Counted from the first letter of the stretch, positions 50,767 through 62,614 are shown. The stretch is DNA of 64,000 nucleotides from Thauera sp. 28 (GCF_000310145.2 NZ_AMXA01000012.1:1-64000), one strand, 5' to 3'. A program made the numbers and translations. Notes: generated by a model not told the origin, from the sequence alone.

Positions 50767-51577
50767 TGTCGAGCCTCGCGCCGTGCGTGCGCGCATCGAG
50801 CCGATGGTGGCCGAGTCGCCGCTTACCGGTTTCCGCACCCTGCTGTACAAGGAAACGCTGCGCTTCTGGAAAGTCAGCTTCCAGACCGTGGCCGCACCGG
50901 TGCTCAATGCGCTGCTGTTCCTGCTCATCTTCTCGCATGTGCTCGACCGCCATGTGACCGTGTATGGCGACGTCGCCTACACCAGCTTCCTGGTGCCCGG
51001 GCTGGTGATGATGTCGGTGCTGCAGAACGCCTTCGCCAACAGCTCGTCGTCGCTGATCCAGAGCAAGATCACCGGCAACATCATCTTCGTACTGCTGCCG
51101 CCGCTGTCCTATCGCGAGTTCTTTGCCGCTTACGTGATCGCCTCCATCCTGCGCGGGCTGATGGTCGGCGCCGGGGTCTTGCTGGTGGCAACGCCCTTCG
51201 TCGAACTGCCGATGGCTCACCCTTTGTGGGTGCTCGGCTTTGCCGTGCTGGGTGGCGCGATCCTCGGATCGTTCGGCGTGATCGCTGGCATCTGGGCCGA
51301 CAAGTTCGACCAGCTCGCCGCATTCCAGAACTTCCTGATCATGCCGCTGACGATGCTGTCGGGCGTGTTCTACTCCATTCATTCGCTGCCGCAGTTCTGG
51401 CAGGACGTGTCGCATTTCAACCCGTTCTTCTTCATGATCGACGGGTTCCGCTATGGGTTTTTCGGTCAATCGGACACTTCGCCCTGGCTTTCGCTCGGCG
51501 TGGTGAGCACCTGTTTCGTCGTACTCGCGGCGCTAACCCTGGCGATGCTGGCCAGGGGGTACAAGCTGCGTTCGTAA
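50759..51577 (+). CDS. yadH: ABC-2 transporter permease (YadH-like)
   Basis: 272 aa from GTG 50759. ABC-2 permease with six membrane helices: GFRTLLYKETLRFWKVSFQT, APVLNALLFLLIFSHVLD, LVPGLVMMSVLQNAFANSSSS, and later TMLSGVFYSIHSLPQFWQ plus a conserved FNPFFFMIDGFRYG. The last block is characteristic of YadH/NodJ-type permeases. Works with the upstream ATPase; substrate unknown. Confidence 0.9.
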   Translation: MPDVEPRAVRARIEPMVAESPLTGFRTLLYKETLRFWKVSFQTVAAPVLNALLFLLIFSHVLDRHVTVYGDVAYTSFLVPGLVMMSVLQNAFANSSSSLIQSKITGNIIFVLLPPLSYREFFAAYVIASILRGLMVGAGVLLVATPFVELPMAHPLWVLGFAVLGGAILGSFGVIAGIWADKFDQLAAFQNFLIMPLTMLSGVFYSIHSLPQFWQDVSHFNPFFFMIDGFRYGFFGQSDTSPWLSLGVVSTCFVVLAALTLAMLARGYKLRS

Positions 51578-51589
51578 AGGATTCAAGAC

Positions 51590-53105
<1,516 letters not shown>

Positions 53106-53168
53106 TCCGCGCGCCAAGGCAGCTCTGCTTGCGCGCCCTTGGACCTGGATCAATGGTCTGTGGGCGCT

Positions 53169-53243
53169 GCGGTCGAAGCTCGCACGGTCGAAGTTCGCGC
53201 GGTCAGAGTTCGCGCGGTCAGAGTTCGCGCGGTCAGAGTTCGT
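53169..53243 (+). repeat. 15-bp tandem repeat at the 3' end of rnk
   Basis: Five consecutive 15-bp units (best unit GCGGTCAGAGTTCGC; copies at 53169, 53184, 53199, 53214, 53229). The last copies overlap the final codons and stop of rnk. Read on the minus strand each of the three best copies contains GAACTCTGA, so the end of the gene with its stop codon is repeated. Confidence 0.9.
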
Positions 53244-53640
53244 ATTCGCCGTTCGCCTCGGGCTGCCACGTAACCTCGAGTACCTTGAGGTGCAGCGCCT
53301 TGCCGTCGGGTGTGATCCAGTCGATCGACTGCCCGGCGGACAGACCGAGGAGTGCGCTGCCAGCGGGCGAGAAGATCGATACGCGCTGTGCCTCGGCGTT
53401 GGCGTCCTTGGGGTAGGCGAGCGTCAGTTCGTACTCACGGCCCGTGCCTTCCTCGCGGAAACGGGCGCGGCTGTTCATGGTGATGACGTCGGCCGGCATG
53501 TCCTGCGGTTCGCGCACGTCGGCACGCTCGAGCTCCGCGCGCAGGCCGTCCAGGTCGCTGCGGCTGCGGAAGGCGGGGAGGGTAAGCAGGCCCTCGAGGC
53601 GTTCGAGGTCGTTGCTGGAGACGATGATCGACGGTTTCAT
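53233..53640 (-). CDS. rnk: Nucleoside diphosphate kinase regulator Rnk
   Basis: 135 aa, GreA/GreB C-terminal-domain family. Begins [19 protein letters not shown], the Rnk-type coiled-coil is short, and the FKBP-like domain has [22 protein letters not shown]. Rnk binds RNA polymerase and influences Ndk and exopolysaccharide levels. Start 53640 chosen; upstream in-frame ATGs give unlikely leaders. It interrupts the common murA-hisG order and is on the opposite strand. Confidence 0.9.
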   Translation of the reverse strand: MKPSIIVSSNDLERLEGLLTLPAFRSRSDLDGLRAELERADVREPQDMPADVITMNSRARFREEGTGREYELTLAYPKDANAEAQRVSIFSPAGSALLGLSAGQSIDWITPDGKALHLKVLEVTWQPEANGEYEL

Positions 53641-53804
53641 GGTACGGGCTTCCTGCAAGCGGGGTTCGCCGGCCATACGGCTGTAATGGAGGCGAAGCAA
53701 AAGAAAAGGCCGAACCGCCACTTGCGGTTCAGCCAGTCGAGGCAGAGGTTAACAGATGCGGCGCCGGGTTACAATGCGCACTCGACCAGACCAAGGCTTT
53801 TCAC

Positions 53805-54449
53805 GTGTCCAGCATCACGCTCGCCCTGTCCAAGGGGCGCATCTTCGAAGAAACCCTGCCGCTGCTCGCTGCAGCCGGCATCGTACCAACCGACAATCCG
53901 GAGTCTTCGCGCAAGCTCATCATCGGTACCAACCGGCCCGACGTGCGCCTGGTCATCGTGCGCGCGACCGACACGCCGACCTACGTCCAGTATGGTGCAG
54001 CCGACCTCGGTATCGCGGGCAAGGACGTGCTCATCGAGCATGGCGGTGCAGGACTCTACCAGCCGCTGGATCTCAATATCGCCAGGTGCCGCCTGTGCGT
54101 TGCGGTACAAAAGGGCTTCGACTATGCGGCGGCCACGCGTCCAGGAGGGCGCATCCGCGTTGCCACCAAGTACATCAATGCCGCCAAGGCGCACTTTGCC
54201 GGCAAGGGCATGCATGTTGACCTGATCAAGCTCTACGGTTCGATGGAGCTTGCGCCCCTGGTCGGGCTGGCCGATGCCATCGTCGATCTGGTGTCGACTG
54301 GCGGCACGCTGCGTGCCAACAATCTGGAAGAGGTCGAGGACATCATGCCGATCAGCTCGCGCCTGATCGTCAATCAGGCCTCGCTGAAACTCAAGCGCGA
54401 TCTGCTGCAGCCGGTACTCGAAGCGTTTTCCGGCGCGATCAAACCGTAA
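53805..54449 (+). CDS. hisG: ATP phosphoribosyltransferase, short form HisG
   Basis: 214 aa from GTG 53805. First step of histidine synthesis: ATP plus PRPP. The short HisG form lacks the C-terminal regulatory ACT-like domain and needs HisZ, which is not in the window. Signature blocks: [43 protein letters not shown], and [23 protein letters not shown]. Ten bases before hisD. Confidence 0.95.
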   Translation: MSSITLALSKGRIFEETLPLLAAAGIVPTDNPESSRKLIIGTNRPDVRLVIVRATDTPTYVQYGAADLGIAGKDVLIEHGGAGLYQPLDLNIARCRLCVAVQKGFDYAAATRPGGRIRVATKYINAAKAHFAGKGMHVDLIKLYGSMELAPLVGLADAIVDLVSTGGTLRANNLEEVEDIMPISSRLIVNQASLKLKRDLLQPVLEAFSGAIKP

Positions 54450-54459
54450 GGACTGTTTC

Positions 54460-55767
54460 ATGAGCCAGACGCCCATCCGCCGCCTCGATGCGCGCGAGCC
54501 CGAATTCCTGTCCACGCTCGATGCCCTGCTCGCTTTCGAATCCGAGGCCGACGAGCGCATCGATGCCGCGGTGACCGAGATCCTGCGCGCGGTGCGCGCT
54601 ACCGGCGACGCTGCGGTGGTGGAGTACACCCGACGCTTCGATAGCCTGGATGTGCATTCGATGGGGGCGCTGGAGTTGCCGCGGACGGAGTTGCATGCGG
54701 CCCTGGACAGTCTGGCGTCCGCGCAGCGCGAGGCGCTCACCATCGCCGCCGATCGCGTGCGCATCTACCACGAGCGCCAGAAGGGCGAATCCTGGGAGTT
54801 TGCCGAAGCCGATGGCACTCGCCTGGGACAGAAGGTGACACCGCTCGATCGCGTTGGTCTTTATGTGCCGGGTGGGCGTGCGTCCTACCCGAGCTCGGTG
54901 CTGATGAACGCGATCCCGGCCAAGGTGGCTGGCGTCGGCGAGCTGATCATGGTGGTGCCCACGCCGCGTGGCGAGAAAAACCCGCTGGTGCTGGCTGCTG
55001 CGGCCATTACCGGCGTGGATCGTGTCTTCACCATCGGCGGCGCGCAGGCAGTGGCGGCGTTGGCCTATGGCACGCAGACCATCCCGCAGGTGGACAAGAT
55101 CGTCGGTCCGGGAAACGCCTATGTGGCCGAGGCCAAGCGTCGGGTGTTCGGTACCGTCGGCATCGACATGGTCGCAGGGCCCTCGGAAGTGCTGATCATC
55201 TCGGATGGCTCGGGGCATGCGGACTGGGTGGCGATGGATCTCTTCGCCCAGGCTGAACATGATGAGCTTGCGCAGTCCATCTTGCTGTGCACCGATGTGG
55301 CCTTCATTGACGCGGTGCATGAAGCGATCGATCGGCTGCTGCCGACCATGCCGCGCCGCGATACGATCGCCAAGTCGCTGGCCAATCGTGGTGCACTCAT
55401 TCACGTTGATAGCCTGGAGCAGGCCTGCGCCATCGCCAACCGGATCGCGCCCGAGCATCTCGAGCTGTCGATGGATAACGCCGAGGTCTGGATCGACCGC
55501 ATCCGTCATGCTGGCGCGATTTTCGTCGGCCATTGGGCGGTGGAGGCGCTGGGTGACTACTGCGCCGGCCCCAATCATGTGCTGCCGACCATGCGGAGTG
55601 CGCGCTTCTCGTCGCCGCTCGGCACCTACGACTTCCAGAAGCGCACCAGCATCGTGAATATCTCGCAGGCCGGGGCGCAGCACCTGGGCAAGGTCGCGTC
55701 CATTCTTGCTCATGGCGAAGGCCTGCAGGCGCATGCGCGCTCGGCGGAGATGCGGCTGAAGGTTTGA
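54460..55767 (+). CDS. hisD: Histidinol dehydrogenase HisD
   Basis: 435 aa. Final two oxidations, histidinol to histidine. Conserved blocks: [48 protein letters not shown](M)[12 protein letters not shown] with the Pro-Ser-Glu core, and [12 protein letters not shown] late. Zinc site His residues (AEHDELAQS) are present. Complete. Convergent with hisC after it. Confidence 0.97.
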   Translation: MSQTPIRRLDAREPEFLSTLDALLAFESEADERIDAAVTEILRAVRATGDAAVVEYTRRFDSLDVHSMGALELPRTELHAALDSLASAQREALTIAADRVRIYHERQKGESWEFAEADGTRLGQKVTPLDRVGLYVPGGRASYPSSVLMNAIPAKVAGVGELIMVVPTPRGEKNPLVLAAAAITGVDRVFTIGGAQAVAALAYGTQTIPQVDKIVGPGNAYVAEAKRRVFGTVGIDMVAGPSEVLIISDGSGHADWVAMDLFAQAEHDELAQSILLCTDVAFIDAVHEAIDRLLPTMPRRDTIAKSLANRGALIHVDSLEQACAIANRIAPEHLELSMDNAEVWIDRIRHAGAIFVGHWAVEALGDYCAGPNHVLPTMRSARFSSPLGTYDFQKRTSIVNISQAGAQHLGKVASILAHGEGLQAHARSAEMRLKV

Positions 55768-55772
55768 CCCCG

Positions 55773-55819
55773 GCGGCGGCTCCAGGCCGCCGGCCTGGTT
55801 CAGGGCCGCTTCAGCGGCC
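55773..55819. other. G/C-rich hairpins between convergent hisD and hisC
   Basis: GGCGGC...GCCGCC (near 55777-55795) and GGCCGC-TTCA-GCGGCC (55804-55819, overlapping the hisC stop) could act as weak bidirectional ends of transcription. No T run follows either one. Confidence 0.35.
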
Positions 55820-56884
55820 GAGAATGTCCCTCAGCGCGTCGACCAGAATACCGCACTGTTCGTCCGTGCCGATCGTGATGCGCATGAACTGATCGATGCG
55901 CGCAGCCTTGAAGTGGCGCACGATGATTGCGCGCTTGCGTAGCTCCGCGGTCAGCTCGGCGCCGTCGCGACCGGGATGGCGGGCGAAGATGAAGTTCGCC
56001 GCTGATGGCAGCACCTCGAAGCCCAGTGCCTGCATGCTGGCCACCAGCTTCTCGCGAGTTGCGATCACCTTGGCGCAACTGTCCTGGAAGTGGGCCTCGT
56101 CCGCTACCGATGCCACTGCGCCCGCCGTCGCCAGGCGGTCGAGCGGGTAGGAGTTGAAACTGTCCTTGACCCGCTCCAGGCCCTCGATCAGGTCGACATG
56201 GCCTACGGCGTAGCCGACGCGCAGGCCTGCCAGAGAGCGGCTCTTGGAGAAGGTGTGGGTGACGAGCAGGTTGGGGTGGCGGTCGATCAGCGTGATCGCG
56301 CTCTCGCCGCCGAAGTCCACATAGGCTTCGTCCACGACCACCACGACGTCCGGGTTGCCGGCGACGATGCGCTCGACGTCGACGAGTGCGAGCGGCATGC
56401 CGGTGGGTGCATTGGGGTTGGGGAATATGATTGCTCCCGGACGCTCGTCGCCCTGGGGCAGGTAGTCCTCGACTCGGATCGAGAAATCGTCAGCAAGCGG
56501 GATGGTGCGTTGTGCGATGCCATACAGCCCGCAATACACCGGATAGAAGCTGTAGGTGATATCCGGGAACCACAGCGCGCGCTCGTGCTTGAGCAGCGCC
56601 ATGAAAGCGTGTGCCAGCACTTCGTCCGAGCCGTTGCCGACGAAGATCTGTTGCGGCTGCACGCCATGACGACGGCCGAGCGCCGACTTGAGCGCATCGC
56701 TGTTGGGGTCGGGGTAGAGGCGCAGGCCGTCGCCGGTCGCCGCGCGGATCGCCTCCAGCGCCCTGGGTGAGGGGCCGTAGGGATGCTCATTGGTGTTGAG
56801 CTTGACCAGGTTGTCGAGCTTGGGCTGTTCGCCCGGAACGTAGGGGGTCAGGCCGTGGACGACGGCGCTCCAGAAGCGGCTCAT
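55811..56884 (-). CDS. hisC: Histidinol-phosphate aminotransferase HisC, inverted in the operon
   Basis: 357 aa PLP enzyme, imidazole-acetol-phosphate to histidinol-phosphate. Blocks: [71 protein letters not shown], and the PLP lysine region [20 protein letters not shown]. Full length and intact. Unlike all other his genes here it is on the minus strand, so it needs its own promoter in the gap before hisB. Start ATG 56884 ([11 protein letters not shown]). Confidence 0.95.
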   Translation of the reverse strand: MSRFWSAVVHGLTPYVPGEQPKLDNLVKLNTNEHPYGPSPRALEAIRAATGDGLRLYPDPNSDALKSALGRRHGVQPQQIFVGNGSDEVLAHAFMALLKHERALWFPDITYSFYPVYCGLYGIAQRTIPLADDFSIRVEDYLPQGDERPGAIIFPNPNAPTGMPLALVDVERIVAGNPDVVVVVDEAYVDFGGESAITLIDRHPNLLVTHTFSKSRSLAGLRVGYAVGHVDLIEGLERVKDSFNSYPLDRLATAGAVASVADEAHFQDSCAKVIATREKLVASMQALGFEVLPSAANFIFARHPGRDGAELTAELRKRAIIVRHFKAARIDQFMRITIGTDEQCGILVDALRDILGR

Positions 56885-56993
56885 GCGGATTGGGCTCGGT
56901 GCAGGCGGCAAGCCTGTTGGATCTGCGGGCGGATTGGGCTGCGTCTGGCTGCGTCTGCCATAGCCAGGCGCCATCACGGCGATGGATTGTGCA

Positions 56994-57024
56994 TTGCAGC
57001 CAAGTTGTCGGGCGATGTTATCAT
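56994..57024 (+). promoter_or_regulatory. Weak candidate promoter before hisB
   Basis: TTGCAG (56994-56999) and TATCAT (57019-57024), 19 bases apart. This divergent gap must promote hisB-onward genes after inversion of hisC. Spacing is longer than ideal, so support is modest. Confidence 0.3.
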
Positions 57025-57060
57025 GCTCCGAACCTTACATTCTCCAGCCTCCAGTCAGTC

Positions 57061-57648
57061 ATGCGGCAAGCCGAAGTCACTCGCAATACACTCGAAACGA
57101 AGATCACCGTGCGCATCGACCTCGATGGCAGCGGCAAGGGTAAGCTCGACACCGGCGTGCCCTTCTTCGATCACATGCTCGACCAGATCGTGCGCCATGG
57201 CCTGATCGATCTCGACATCCATTGCGAAGGCGATACCCATATCGACGACCACCACACCGTCGAGGATGTCGGTATCACGCTCGGCCAGGCCTTTGCCAAG
57301 GCGCTGGGTGACAAGAAGGGGTTGCGTCGCTACGGGCACGCCTACGTGCCGTTGGATGAGGCCTTGTCGCGCGTGGTGGTGGATTTCTCCGGGCGCCCGG
57401 GGCTGCACTACTTCGTCGAGTACACCCGTGCCCGCATCGGCAACTTCGATGTGGATCTGGCGCGCGAGTTCTTCCAGGGCTTCGTCAATCATGCCGGGGT
57501 CACGGTGCACATCGACAACCTGCGTGGCGACAACGCCCACCATCAGTGCGAGACCGTGTTCAAGGCCTTTGCGCGTGCCCTGCGCATGGCAGCCGAGCAC
57601 GACGAGCGTGCCGCCGGCACCATTCCCTCGACCAAGGGCGCGCTCTGA
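57061..57648 (+). CDS. hisB: Imidazoleglycerol-phosphate dehydratase HisB
   Basis: 195 aa, single-domain HisB. Dehydrates IGP to imidazole-acetol phosphate. Metal motifs [16 protein letters not shown] and [17 protein letters not shown] early and [28 protein letters not shown] late. Starts [20 protein letters not shown]. Complete. First gene of the right-hand part of the his operon. Confidence 0.97.
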   Translation: MRQAEVTRNTLETKITVRIDLDGSGKGKLDTGVPFFDHMLDQIVRHGLIDLDIHCEGDTHIDDHHTVEDVGITLGQAFAKALGDKKGLRRYGHAYVPLDEALSRVVVDFSGRPGLHYFVEYTRARIGNFDVDLAREFFQGFVNHAGVTVHIDNLRGDNAHHQCETVFKAFARALRMAAEHDERAAGTIPSTKGAL

Positions 57649-57715
57649 GTCGCTTTCGCATCGCTTCGCGGCCCACGGCAGCGGCCGCCCACCCGTTCAA
57701 CTGCGAGTCAAACCG

Positions 57716-58354
57716 ATGACCATCGTGGCCATCCTCGATTACGGCATGGGTAATCTGCGCTCCGTCGCCAAGGCGATCGAGCATGTGGCGCCCGGCCATG
57801 AAGTCTTCGTTACGTCCGATCCCGCGCGCGTCGCTGCTGCAGAGCGCGTCGTCTTTCCCGGTCAGGGAGCCATGCCCGATTGCATGCGTGAATTGGATGC
57901 CCGCGGTTTGCGTCCCGCGGTGATGCAGGCTGCTGCCAGCAAGCCCTTCCTGGGGATCTGCATCGGCCAGCAGATGTTGTTCGATCACAGCGCGGAAGGC
58001 GACGTCCCTGGGCTCGGCATTCTGCGCGGCGAGGTCGTCCGCTTTCCCGATGCGGCCATGCAGGGGGCGGACGGCTTGCGCCTGAAGGTTCCGCACATGG
58101 GCTGGAACGAGGTCTGGCAGCGCCAGCCGCACCCGATGTGGGACGGCATTCCCGATGGTGAGCGCTTCTATTTCGTGCACAGCTATTTCGTTGCGCCGGC
58201 CGATGACGACATCGTTGCTGCCCAGACCGATTACGGCCTTCGCTTTACCAGTGCGGTAGCGCGGGCTAATATCTTCGCCGCCCAGTTCCACCCGGAAAAG
58301 AGCGCCGCAGCGGGCTTGCGCCTGCTCGCCAATTTCATCCGCTGGCAGCCCTGA
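57716..58354 (+). CDS. hisH: Imidazole glycerol phosphate synthase glutaminase subunit HisH
   Basis: 212 aa class I amidotransferase. Supplies ammonia to HisF. Start [17 protein letters not shown]; nucleophile Cys in [12 protein letters not shown]; His/Glu of the triad in [14 protein letters not shown]. Preceded by a 67-base gap after hisB. Full length. Confidence 0.96.
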   Translation: MTIVAILDYGMGNLRSVAKAIEHVAPGHEVFVTSDPARVAAAERVVFPGQGAMPDCMRELDARGLRPAVMQAAASKPFLGICIGQQMLFDHSAEGDVPGLGILRGEVVRFPDAAMQGADGLRLKVPHMGWNEVWQRQPHPMWDGIPDGERFYFVHSYFVAPADDDIVAAQTDYGLRFTSAVARANIFAAQFHPEKSAAAGLRLLANFIRWQP

Positions 58355-58397
58355 GCGCCGGATCCGACCCACTTTCAGTCACACTATATCTCCCGGT

Positions 58398-59147
58398 ATG
58401 CTGCTCATTCCCGCCATCGACCTCAAGGACGGTCACTGCGTGCGCCTGAAGCAAGGCGAAATGGACGACGCCACGGTCTTCTCCGAAGATCCGGGCGCCA
58501 TGGCGCGCCACTGGCTCGACGCCGGTGCCCGTCGTCTGCACCTGGTGGACCTCAACGGCGCCTTTGCCGGCAAGCCCAAGAACGGCGCTGCGATTCGTGC
58601 GATCACCGACGTGGTCGGCGAAGACATTCCCGTGCAGCTCGGGGGTGGGATTCGTGATCTCGATACCATCGAGCACTACCTCGACAACGGCATCAGCTAC
58701 GTCATCATCGGCACTGCCGCGGTCAAGAATCCCGGTTTTCTGCACGACGCCTGCAGTGCCTTTCCAGGGCACATCATCGTCGGTCTGGATGCCAAGGACG
58801 GCAAGGTGGCGGTCGACGGCTGGTCCAAGCTCACGGGGCACGACGTCGTCGATCTGGCGAAGAAGTTCGAGGACTACGGTGTCGAGTCGGTGATCTACAC
58901 CGACATCGGCCGCGACGGCATGCTGTCGGGCGTCAATATCGAGGCCACCGTGCGGTTGGCACGTGCGCTGCGCATACCGGTCATCGCCAGCGGCGGCATC
59001 ACCGACATGCGCGACATCGATGCGCTGTGTGCGGTCGAGGAGGAAGGCATCCTCGGCGCCATTACCGGGCGGGCGATCTACGAAGGCACGCTCGACTTCG
59101 CTGCCGCCCAGGCGCGTGCAGACGAGCTCAACGGTGTGACCGAATGA
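58398..59147 (+). CDS. hisA: Phosphoribosylformimino-5-aminoimidazole carboxamide ribotide isomerase HisA
   Basis: 249 aa TIM barrel. Amadori isomerisation in the histidine pathway. Begins [20 protein letters not shown], with the Asp in IPAIDLKDG, the phosphate loops [10 protein letters not shown] and [11 protein letters not shown], and a [10 protein letters not shown] catalytic Asp region. Complete. Confidence 0.97.
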   Translation: MLLIPAIDLKDGHCVRLKQGEMDDATVFSEDPGAMARHWLDAGARRLHLVDLNGAFAGKPKNGAAIRAITDVVGEDIPVQLGGGIRDLDTIEHYLDNGISYVIIGTAAVKNPGFLHDACSAFPGHIIVGLDAKDGKVAVDGWSKLTGHDVVDLAKKFEDYGVESVIYTDIGRDGMLSGVNIEATVRLARALRIPVIASGGITDMRDIDALCAVEEEGILGAITGRAIYEGTLDFAAAQARADELNGVTE

Positions 59148-59169
59148 TTCTTCCGAGCGAGCGCAGCTG

Positions 59170-59928
59170 ATGTTGGCCAAGCGCATCATTCCCTGCCTGG
59201 ACGTGAAGTCCGGGCGTGTGGTCAAGGGCGTAAATTTCGTTGAGCTGCGCGATGCAGGCGATCCTGTCGAGATCGCCCGCCGCTACGACGAGCAAGGCGC
59301 GGACGAGATCACCTTCCTCGACATCACGGCCAGTTCCGACGATCGCGACATCATTCTCCACGTCGTCGAGCAGGTCGCAGAGCAGGTGTTCATTCCGCTC
59401 ACTGTCGGCGGCGGTGTACGTGTGGTCGAGGACGTGCGTCGCTTGCTCAATGCCGGTGCCGACAAGGTGAGCATGAACACTGCGGCCGTCAACAACCCCC
59501 AGCTCGTGCACGACGCTTCGAGCAAGGTGGGCAGCCAGTGCATCGTGGTCGCAATCGACGCCAAGCAGACGGCGCCGGGCAGATGGGAAGTGTTCACCCA
59601 TGGCGGGCGCAACAACACCGGGCTGGACGCCATCGAATGGGCGCGCAAGGTCGAGGCCCTGGGGGCGGGTGAGATCCTGCTCACCAGCATGGACCGCGAT
59701 GGCACCAAGAGCGGCTTCGATCTGGCCTTGACACGGGCAGTGTCCGATGCGGTCCGCATTCCGGTGATCGCCAGCGGAGGCGTCGGCAGTCTCGAGCACC
59801 TTGCCGAGGGCGTTTCCGAGGGGCGTGCGGATGCGGTGCTGGCGGCGAGCATCTTCCATTTCGGACAGCACACCGTGCGCGAGGCCAAGGAATTGATGCG
59901 TGCGCGAGGTATCGAGGTGAGACTGTGA
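59170..59928 (+). CDS. hisF: Imidazole glycerol phosphate synthase cyclase subunit HisF
   Basis: 252 aa TIM barrel paired with HisH. Begins [22 protein letters not shown] with the catalytic Asp in [34 protein letters not shown] with the second Asp, and [14 protein letters not shown]. Four-base overlap with hisI. Confidence 0.97.
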   Translation: MLAKRIIPCLDVKSGRVVKGVNFVELRDAGDPVEIARRYDEQGADEITFLDITASSDDRDIILHVVEQVAEQVFIPLTVGGGVRVVEDVRRLLNAGADKVSMNTAAVNNPQLVHDASSKVGSQCIVVAIDAKQTAPGRWEVFTHGGRNNTGLDAIEWARKVEALGAGEILLTSMDRDGTKSGFDLALTRAVSDAVRIPVIASGGVGSLEHLAEGVSEGRADAVLAASIFHFGQHTVREAKELMRARGIEVRL

Positions 59929-60320
59929 GTGAGCACACGCGCTGGTTGAACGAGGTGCAGTGGGATGAGCATGGCCTGGTGCCGGTGATCGCCCAGGAGG
60001 CCGCAACGGGCGACGTGCTGATGTTCGCCTGGATGAACCGCGAAGCGCTGCAGCGTACCGCGGAGACCGGCGAAGCCATCTACTGGTCACGTTCGCGCCG
60101 TAAGCTGTGGCACAAGGGGGAAGAGTCCGGGCATGTGCAGAAGGTGCTCGACATCCGCATCGATTGCGACAACGACGTCGTGTTGTTGAAGATCGAGCAG
60201 GTTGGCGGGATCGCTTGCCATACCGGCCGGCACAGCTGCTTCTTCCAGAAGTATTTCGCAGATGGCCGCTGGGAGGCTGTCGAACCGGTTTTGAAAGACC
60301 CGCAGGAGATCTACAAATGA
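59925..60320 (+). CDS. hisI: Phosphoribosyl-AMP cyclohydrolase HisI
   Basis: 131 aa, stand-alone HisI (not fused to HisE). Opens the purine ring of PR-AMP. Blocks: [28 protein letters not shown] in outline, metal ligands [13 protein letters not shown] and [12 protein letters not shown] start 59925 in an overlap with hisF; the stop overlaps the start of hisE. Confidence 0.96.
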   Translation: MSEHTRWLNEVQWDEHGLVPVIAQEAATGDVLMFAWMNREALQRTAETGEAIYWSRSRRKLWHKGEESGHVQKVLDIRIDCDNDVVLLKIEQVGGIACHTGRHSCFFQKYFADGRWEAVEPVLKDPQEIYK

Positions 60321-60640
60321 TCGATATCGAAGTGCTGCATCGTGTGTCCGACACCCTGGCCGCGCGCAAGAAGGCCGATCCTGACTCCTCCTACGTCTCC
60401 AGCCTGTACCAGAAAGGGACGGATGCGATCTGCAAGAAAGTTGCCGAGGAGGCTGCAGAGACCATCATGGCGGCCAAGGACAAGGACATGCTGCACCTTG
60501 TTTGGGAAGTGACCGACCTGTGGTTCCACTCCATGGTCCTGCTTGCCCACAACGGCCTGTCCGTGGACGACGTGCTCGCCGAGTTCCGTCGTCGCGAGGG
60601 CGTGTCCGGCATCGACGAGAAGAAGTCGCGGACGGCTTGA
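60317..60640 (+). CDS. hisE: Phosphoribosyl-ATP pyrophosphatase HisE
   Basis: 107 aa, stand-alone HisE, all-alpha MazG-like. Removes pyrophosphate from PR-ATP. Signature [20 protein letters not shown] and [16 protein letters not shown] with the metal-binding Glu pair EEAAE, then [14 protein letters not shown]. It ends the his operon, followed ten bases later by the HIT gene. Confidence 0.96.
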   Translation: MIDIEVLHRVSDTLAARKKADPDSSYVSSLYQKGTDAICKKVAEEAAETIMAAKDKDMLHLVWEVTDLWFHSMVLLAHNGLSVDDVLAEFRRREGVSGIDEKKSRTA

Positions 60641-60649
60641 GGGGGCGCG

Positions 60650-60997
60650 ATGAGCGAGTGCATCTTCTGCCGTATCGTCCGCGGCGAGATTCCGTCGAAG
60701 AAGGTGTATGAAGACGAGCACGTCTACGCCTTTCACGACATCAATCCGGTTGCTCCCGTGCATGTTCTGGTCGTCCCGAAGCAGCATGTCGACTCCATGG
60801 CCCACCTGACGGCGGAACATGAGGTGGCAATGGGGCGTCTGATGGTTGCGGCCGGGCAGATTGCCCGTGATCAAGGATGCACCGACGGCTTCCGGACCAT
60901 CATCAACACCGGAAGGGTTGGTTTGCAGGAGGTGTATCATCTGCACCTTCATATTCTGGGCGGCGCGGATCCCCTGCCGCCCATGTTGAAGCGTTAA
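60650..60997 (+). CDS. hinT: HIT-family purine nucleoside phosphoramidase HinT-like
   Basis: 115 aa. Zinc-less HIT hydrolase for nucleoside phosphoramidates. Start [35 protein letters not shown], and the His triad HLHLHILGG (residues ~100-108). Very common between hisE and tatA in betaproteobacteria. Short gap to tatA with ribosome site AAGGAG. Confidence 0.94.
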   Translation: MSECIFCRIVRGEIPSKKVYEDEHVYAFHDINPVAPVHVLVVPKQHVDSMAHLTAEHEVAMGRLMVAAGQIARDQGCTDGFRTIINTGRVGLQEVYHLHLHILGGADPLPPMLKR

Positions 60998-61007
60998 GGA
61001 GAGCGGT

Positions 61008-61238
61008 ATGGGTTCTTTCAGCATCTGGCACTGGCTGATCGTGCTGGTCATCGTCCTGCTGGTGTTCGGCACCAAGAAGCTGCGCAACATCGGCTCTGAT
61101 CTCGGTGGGGCAGTCAAGGGCTTCAAGGACGGCATGAAGGAAGGCGATGCCGACGCAGCTTCGCAGCAGAAGATTGCTGGCGATGGCAGGACGATAGAAG
61201 GCGAAGCGCGGGAGAAGGTCGACAAGACCCAGTCCTGA
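61008..61238 (+). CDS. tatA: Sec-independent translocase TatA
   Basis: 76 aa. One N-terminal helix [23 protein letters not shown] followed by the amphipathic [21 protein letters not shown]. Forms the variable-size pore of the Tat export system for folded proteins. Acidic C-terminal tail. Followed by an intrinsic terminator-like hairpin before tatB. Confidence 0.95.
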   Translation: MGSFSIWHWLIVLVIVLLVFGTKKLRNIGSDLGGAVKGFKDGMKEGDADAASQQKIAGDGRTIEGEAREKVDKTQS

Positions 61239-61258
61239 GCTTCGCGACTCGAAGCAGG

Positions 61259-61292
61259 AGGGGCGCCCTGACGGGAGCGCCCCTTCGTTTTA
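61259..61292 (+). terminator. Terminator-like hairpin between tatA and tatB
   Basis: AGGGGCGC (61259-61266) pairs with GCGCCCCT (61277-61284), loop of ten, followed by TCGTTTTAC. Probably a partial terminator lowering tatB/tatC relative to tatA, since no separate promoter for tatB is obvious. Confidence 0.6.
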
Positions 61293-61334
61293 CTGCGGTG
61301 CGCATCCGGTGCGCCGCGTATCGAGCGGGCGGAC

Positions 61335-61796
61335 ATGTTCGATTTCGGTTTTACTGAACTCATGGTGATCGGCGTCGTGCTGCTGGTCGTGGTCGGGCCT
61401 GAGCGCCTGCCCAAGGTCGCGCGCACGGCGGGTCATGTGCTCGGACGAGTGCAGCGCTACGTGTCGGACGTGAAATCCGACATACAGCGCGAAATGCAGC
61501 TCGAGGAGCTCAAGAAGCTGCAGGAGCAGGTCAAGCAGCAGGCGCAGGAGCTCGAGTCCTCGGTGCGCTCCGGGGTCGCGGGTGTCGAGTCCGAGGTCGG
61601 GCGTACCGCGGAGGAGTTGCGCACGATGCTGCCCGACGGCAATCCGGTGGCGCCTGCGGACAGCGCGACAGCGCCGCCATCGGTGGCCGGCGGTGACACG
61701 TCGCCTGTCGCGGGTGCAGAGGCCGGACCGCAACTCGAGCTTGGCCTGGATGCCGCAGCGCGTGAGTCAGCCAACGCAGACAAGACAAAGGCATGA
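61335..61796 (+). CDS. tatB: Sec-independent translocase TatB
   Basis: 153 aa. Starts MFDFGFTELMVIGVVLLVVVGPERLPKVAR with the single membrane helix and Gly-Pro hinge; then a long Gln/Glu-rich helix (LEELKKLQEQVKQQAQELES) and a disordered, Ala/Pro-rich tail. Works with TatC as substrate receptor. Four-base overlap with tatC. Confidence 0.94.
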   Translation: MFDFGFTELMVIGVVLLVVVGPERLPKVARTAGHVLGRVQRYVSDVKSDIQREMQLEELKKLQEQVKQQAQELESSVRSGVAGVESEVGRTAEELRTMLPDGNPVAPADSATAPPSVAGGDTSPVAGAEAGPQLELGLDAAARESANADKTKA

Positions 61797-62614
61797 GCGC
61801 ACAACAGGAAACTTTCATCGCCCACCTCATCGAGCTGCGCGACCGGCTGATCCGCGCGCTGCTTGCGGTGATCGTCGTCTTCGTTTGCCTGATGCCCTGG
61901 GCGGGAGACATCTACGACATCCTCGCGCGACCGATGATGAATACCCTCCCTGAGGGGACCAACATGATCGCCACCGGCGTGGTCACGCCGTTCTTCGTTC
62001 CGGTGAAAGTGACGATGATGGTCGCTTTCGTGTTTGCACTGCCATGGGTGCTCTATCAGGCGTGGGCCTTCATCGCCCCGGGCCTGTATGCGCATGAAAA
62101 GCGCATGGCGCTGCCTCTGGTGCTGGGTAGCACGCTGCTGTTTCTCATCGGCATGGCGTTCTGCTACTTCTTCGTGTTCGGCATGGTGTTCAAGTTCATC
62201 GCCGAGTTTGCGCCGAAGAGCATCGTGCCCGCGCCGGACATCGAACAGTACCTGTCCTTCGTGATGTCGATGTTCCTCGCTTTCGGCATCACCTTTGAGG
62301 TGCCGGTGGCGGTGATCCTGATGGTGAAGGCCGGCATTGTGGACGTCGCCAAGCTCAAGGAGGCCCGCCCCTATGTCATCGTGGGCGCGTTCGTGATCGC
62401 AGCGATCGTCACGCCGCCCGATGTGATTTCGCAGTTCATGCTGGCAGTGCCGATGTGCCTGCTCTACGAACTCGGGATCATCCTCGCCGGCTGGATGAGC
62501 AAATCTTCGCCGCAGGCCGCAGCCGCAGCGGATTACGTGCCGCCGTCGATTGCGGGCGGGGACAGCGAGGTGGGCCGAATCGAGGCCAAGGACGGCGAGC
62601 GCGACAAGGGTTGA
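61793..62614 (+). CDS. tatC: Sec-independent translocase TatC
   Basis: 273 aa with six membrane helices. Blocks: FIAHLIELRDRLIRALLAVI, the central PFFVPVKVTMMVAFVFALPWVLYQAW, GLYAHEKRMALPLVLGST, and SFVMSMFLAFGITFEVPVAVI. TatC recognises the twin-arginine signal. Complete. The tail after residue ~245 is disordered. Convergent with the DegS-like gene. Confidence 0.96.
   Translation: MSAQQETFIAHLIELRDRLIRALLAVIVVFVCLMPWAGDIYDILARPMMNTLPEGTNMIATGVVTPFFVPVKVTMMVAFVFALPWVLYQAWAFIAPGLYAHEKRMALPLVLGSTLLFLIGMAFCYFFVFGMVFKFIAEFAPKSIVPAPDIEQYLSFVMSMFLAFGITFEVPVAVILMVKAGIVDVAKLKEARPYVIVGAFVIAAIVTPPDVISQFMLAVPMCLLYELGIILAGWMSKSSPQAAAAADYVPPSIAGGDSEVGRIEAKDGERDKG

Noticed and set aside
53169-53243. Possible CRISPR array.
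   Set aside because: The repeats are directly adjacent with no spacers, only 15 bp, and overlap a gene end. They are a tandem repeat.
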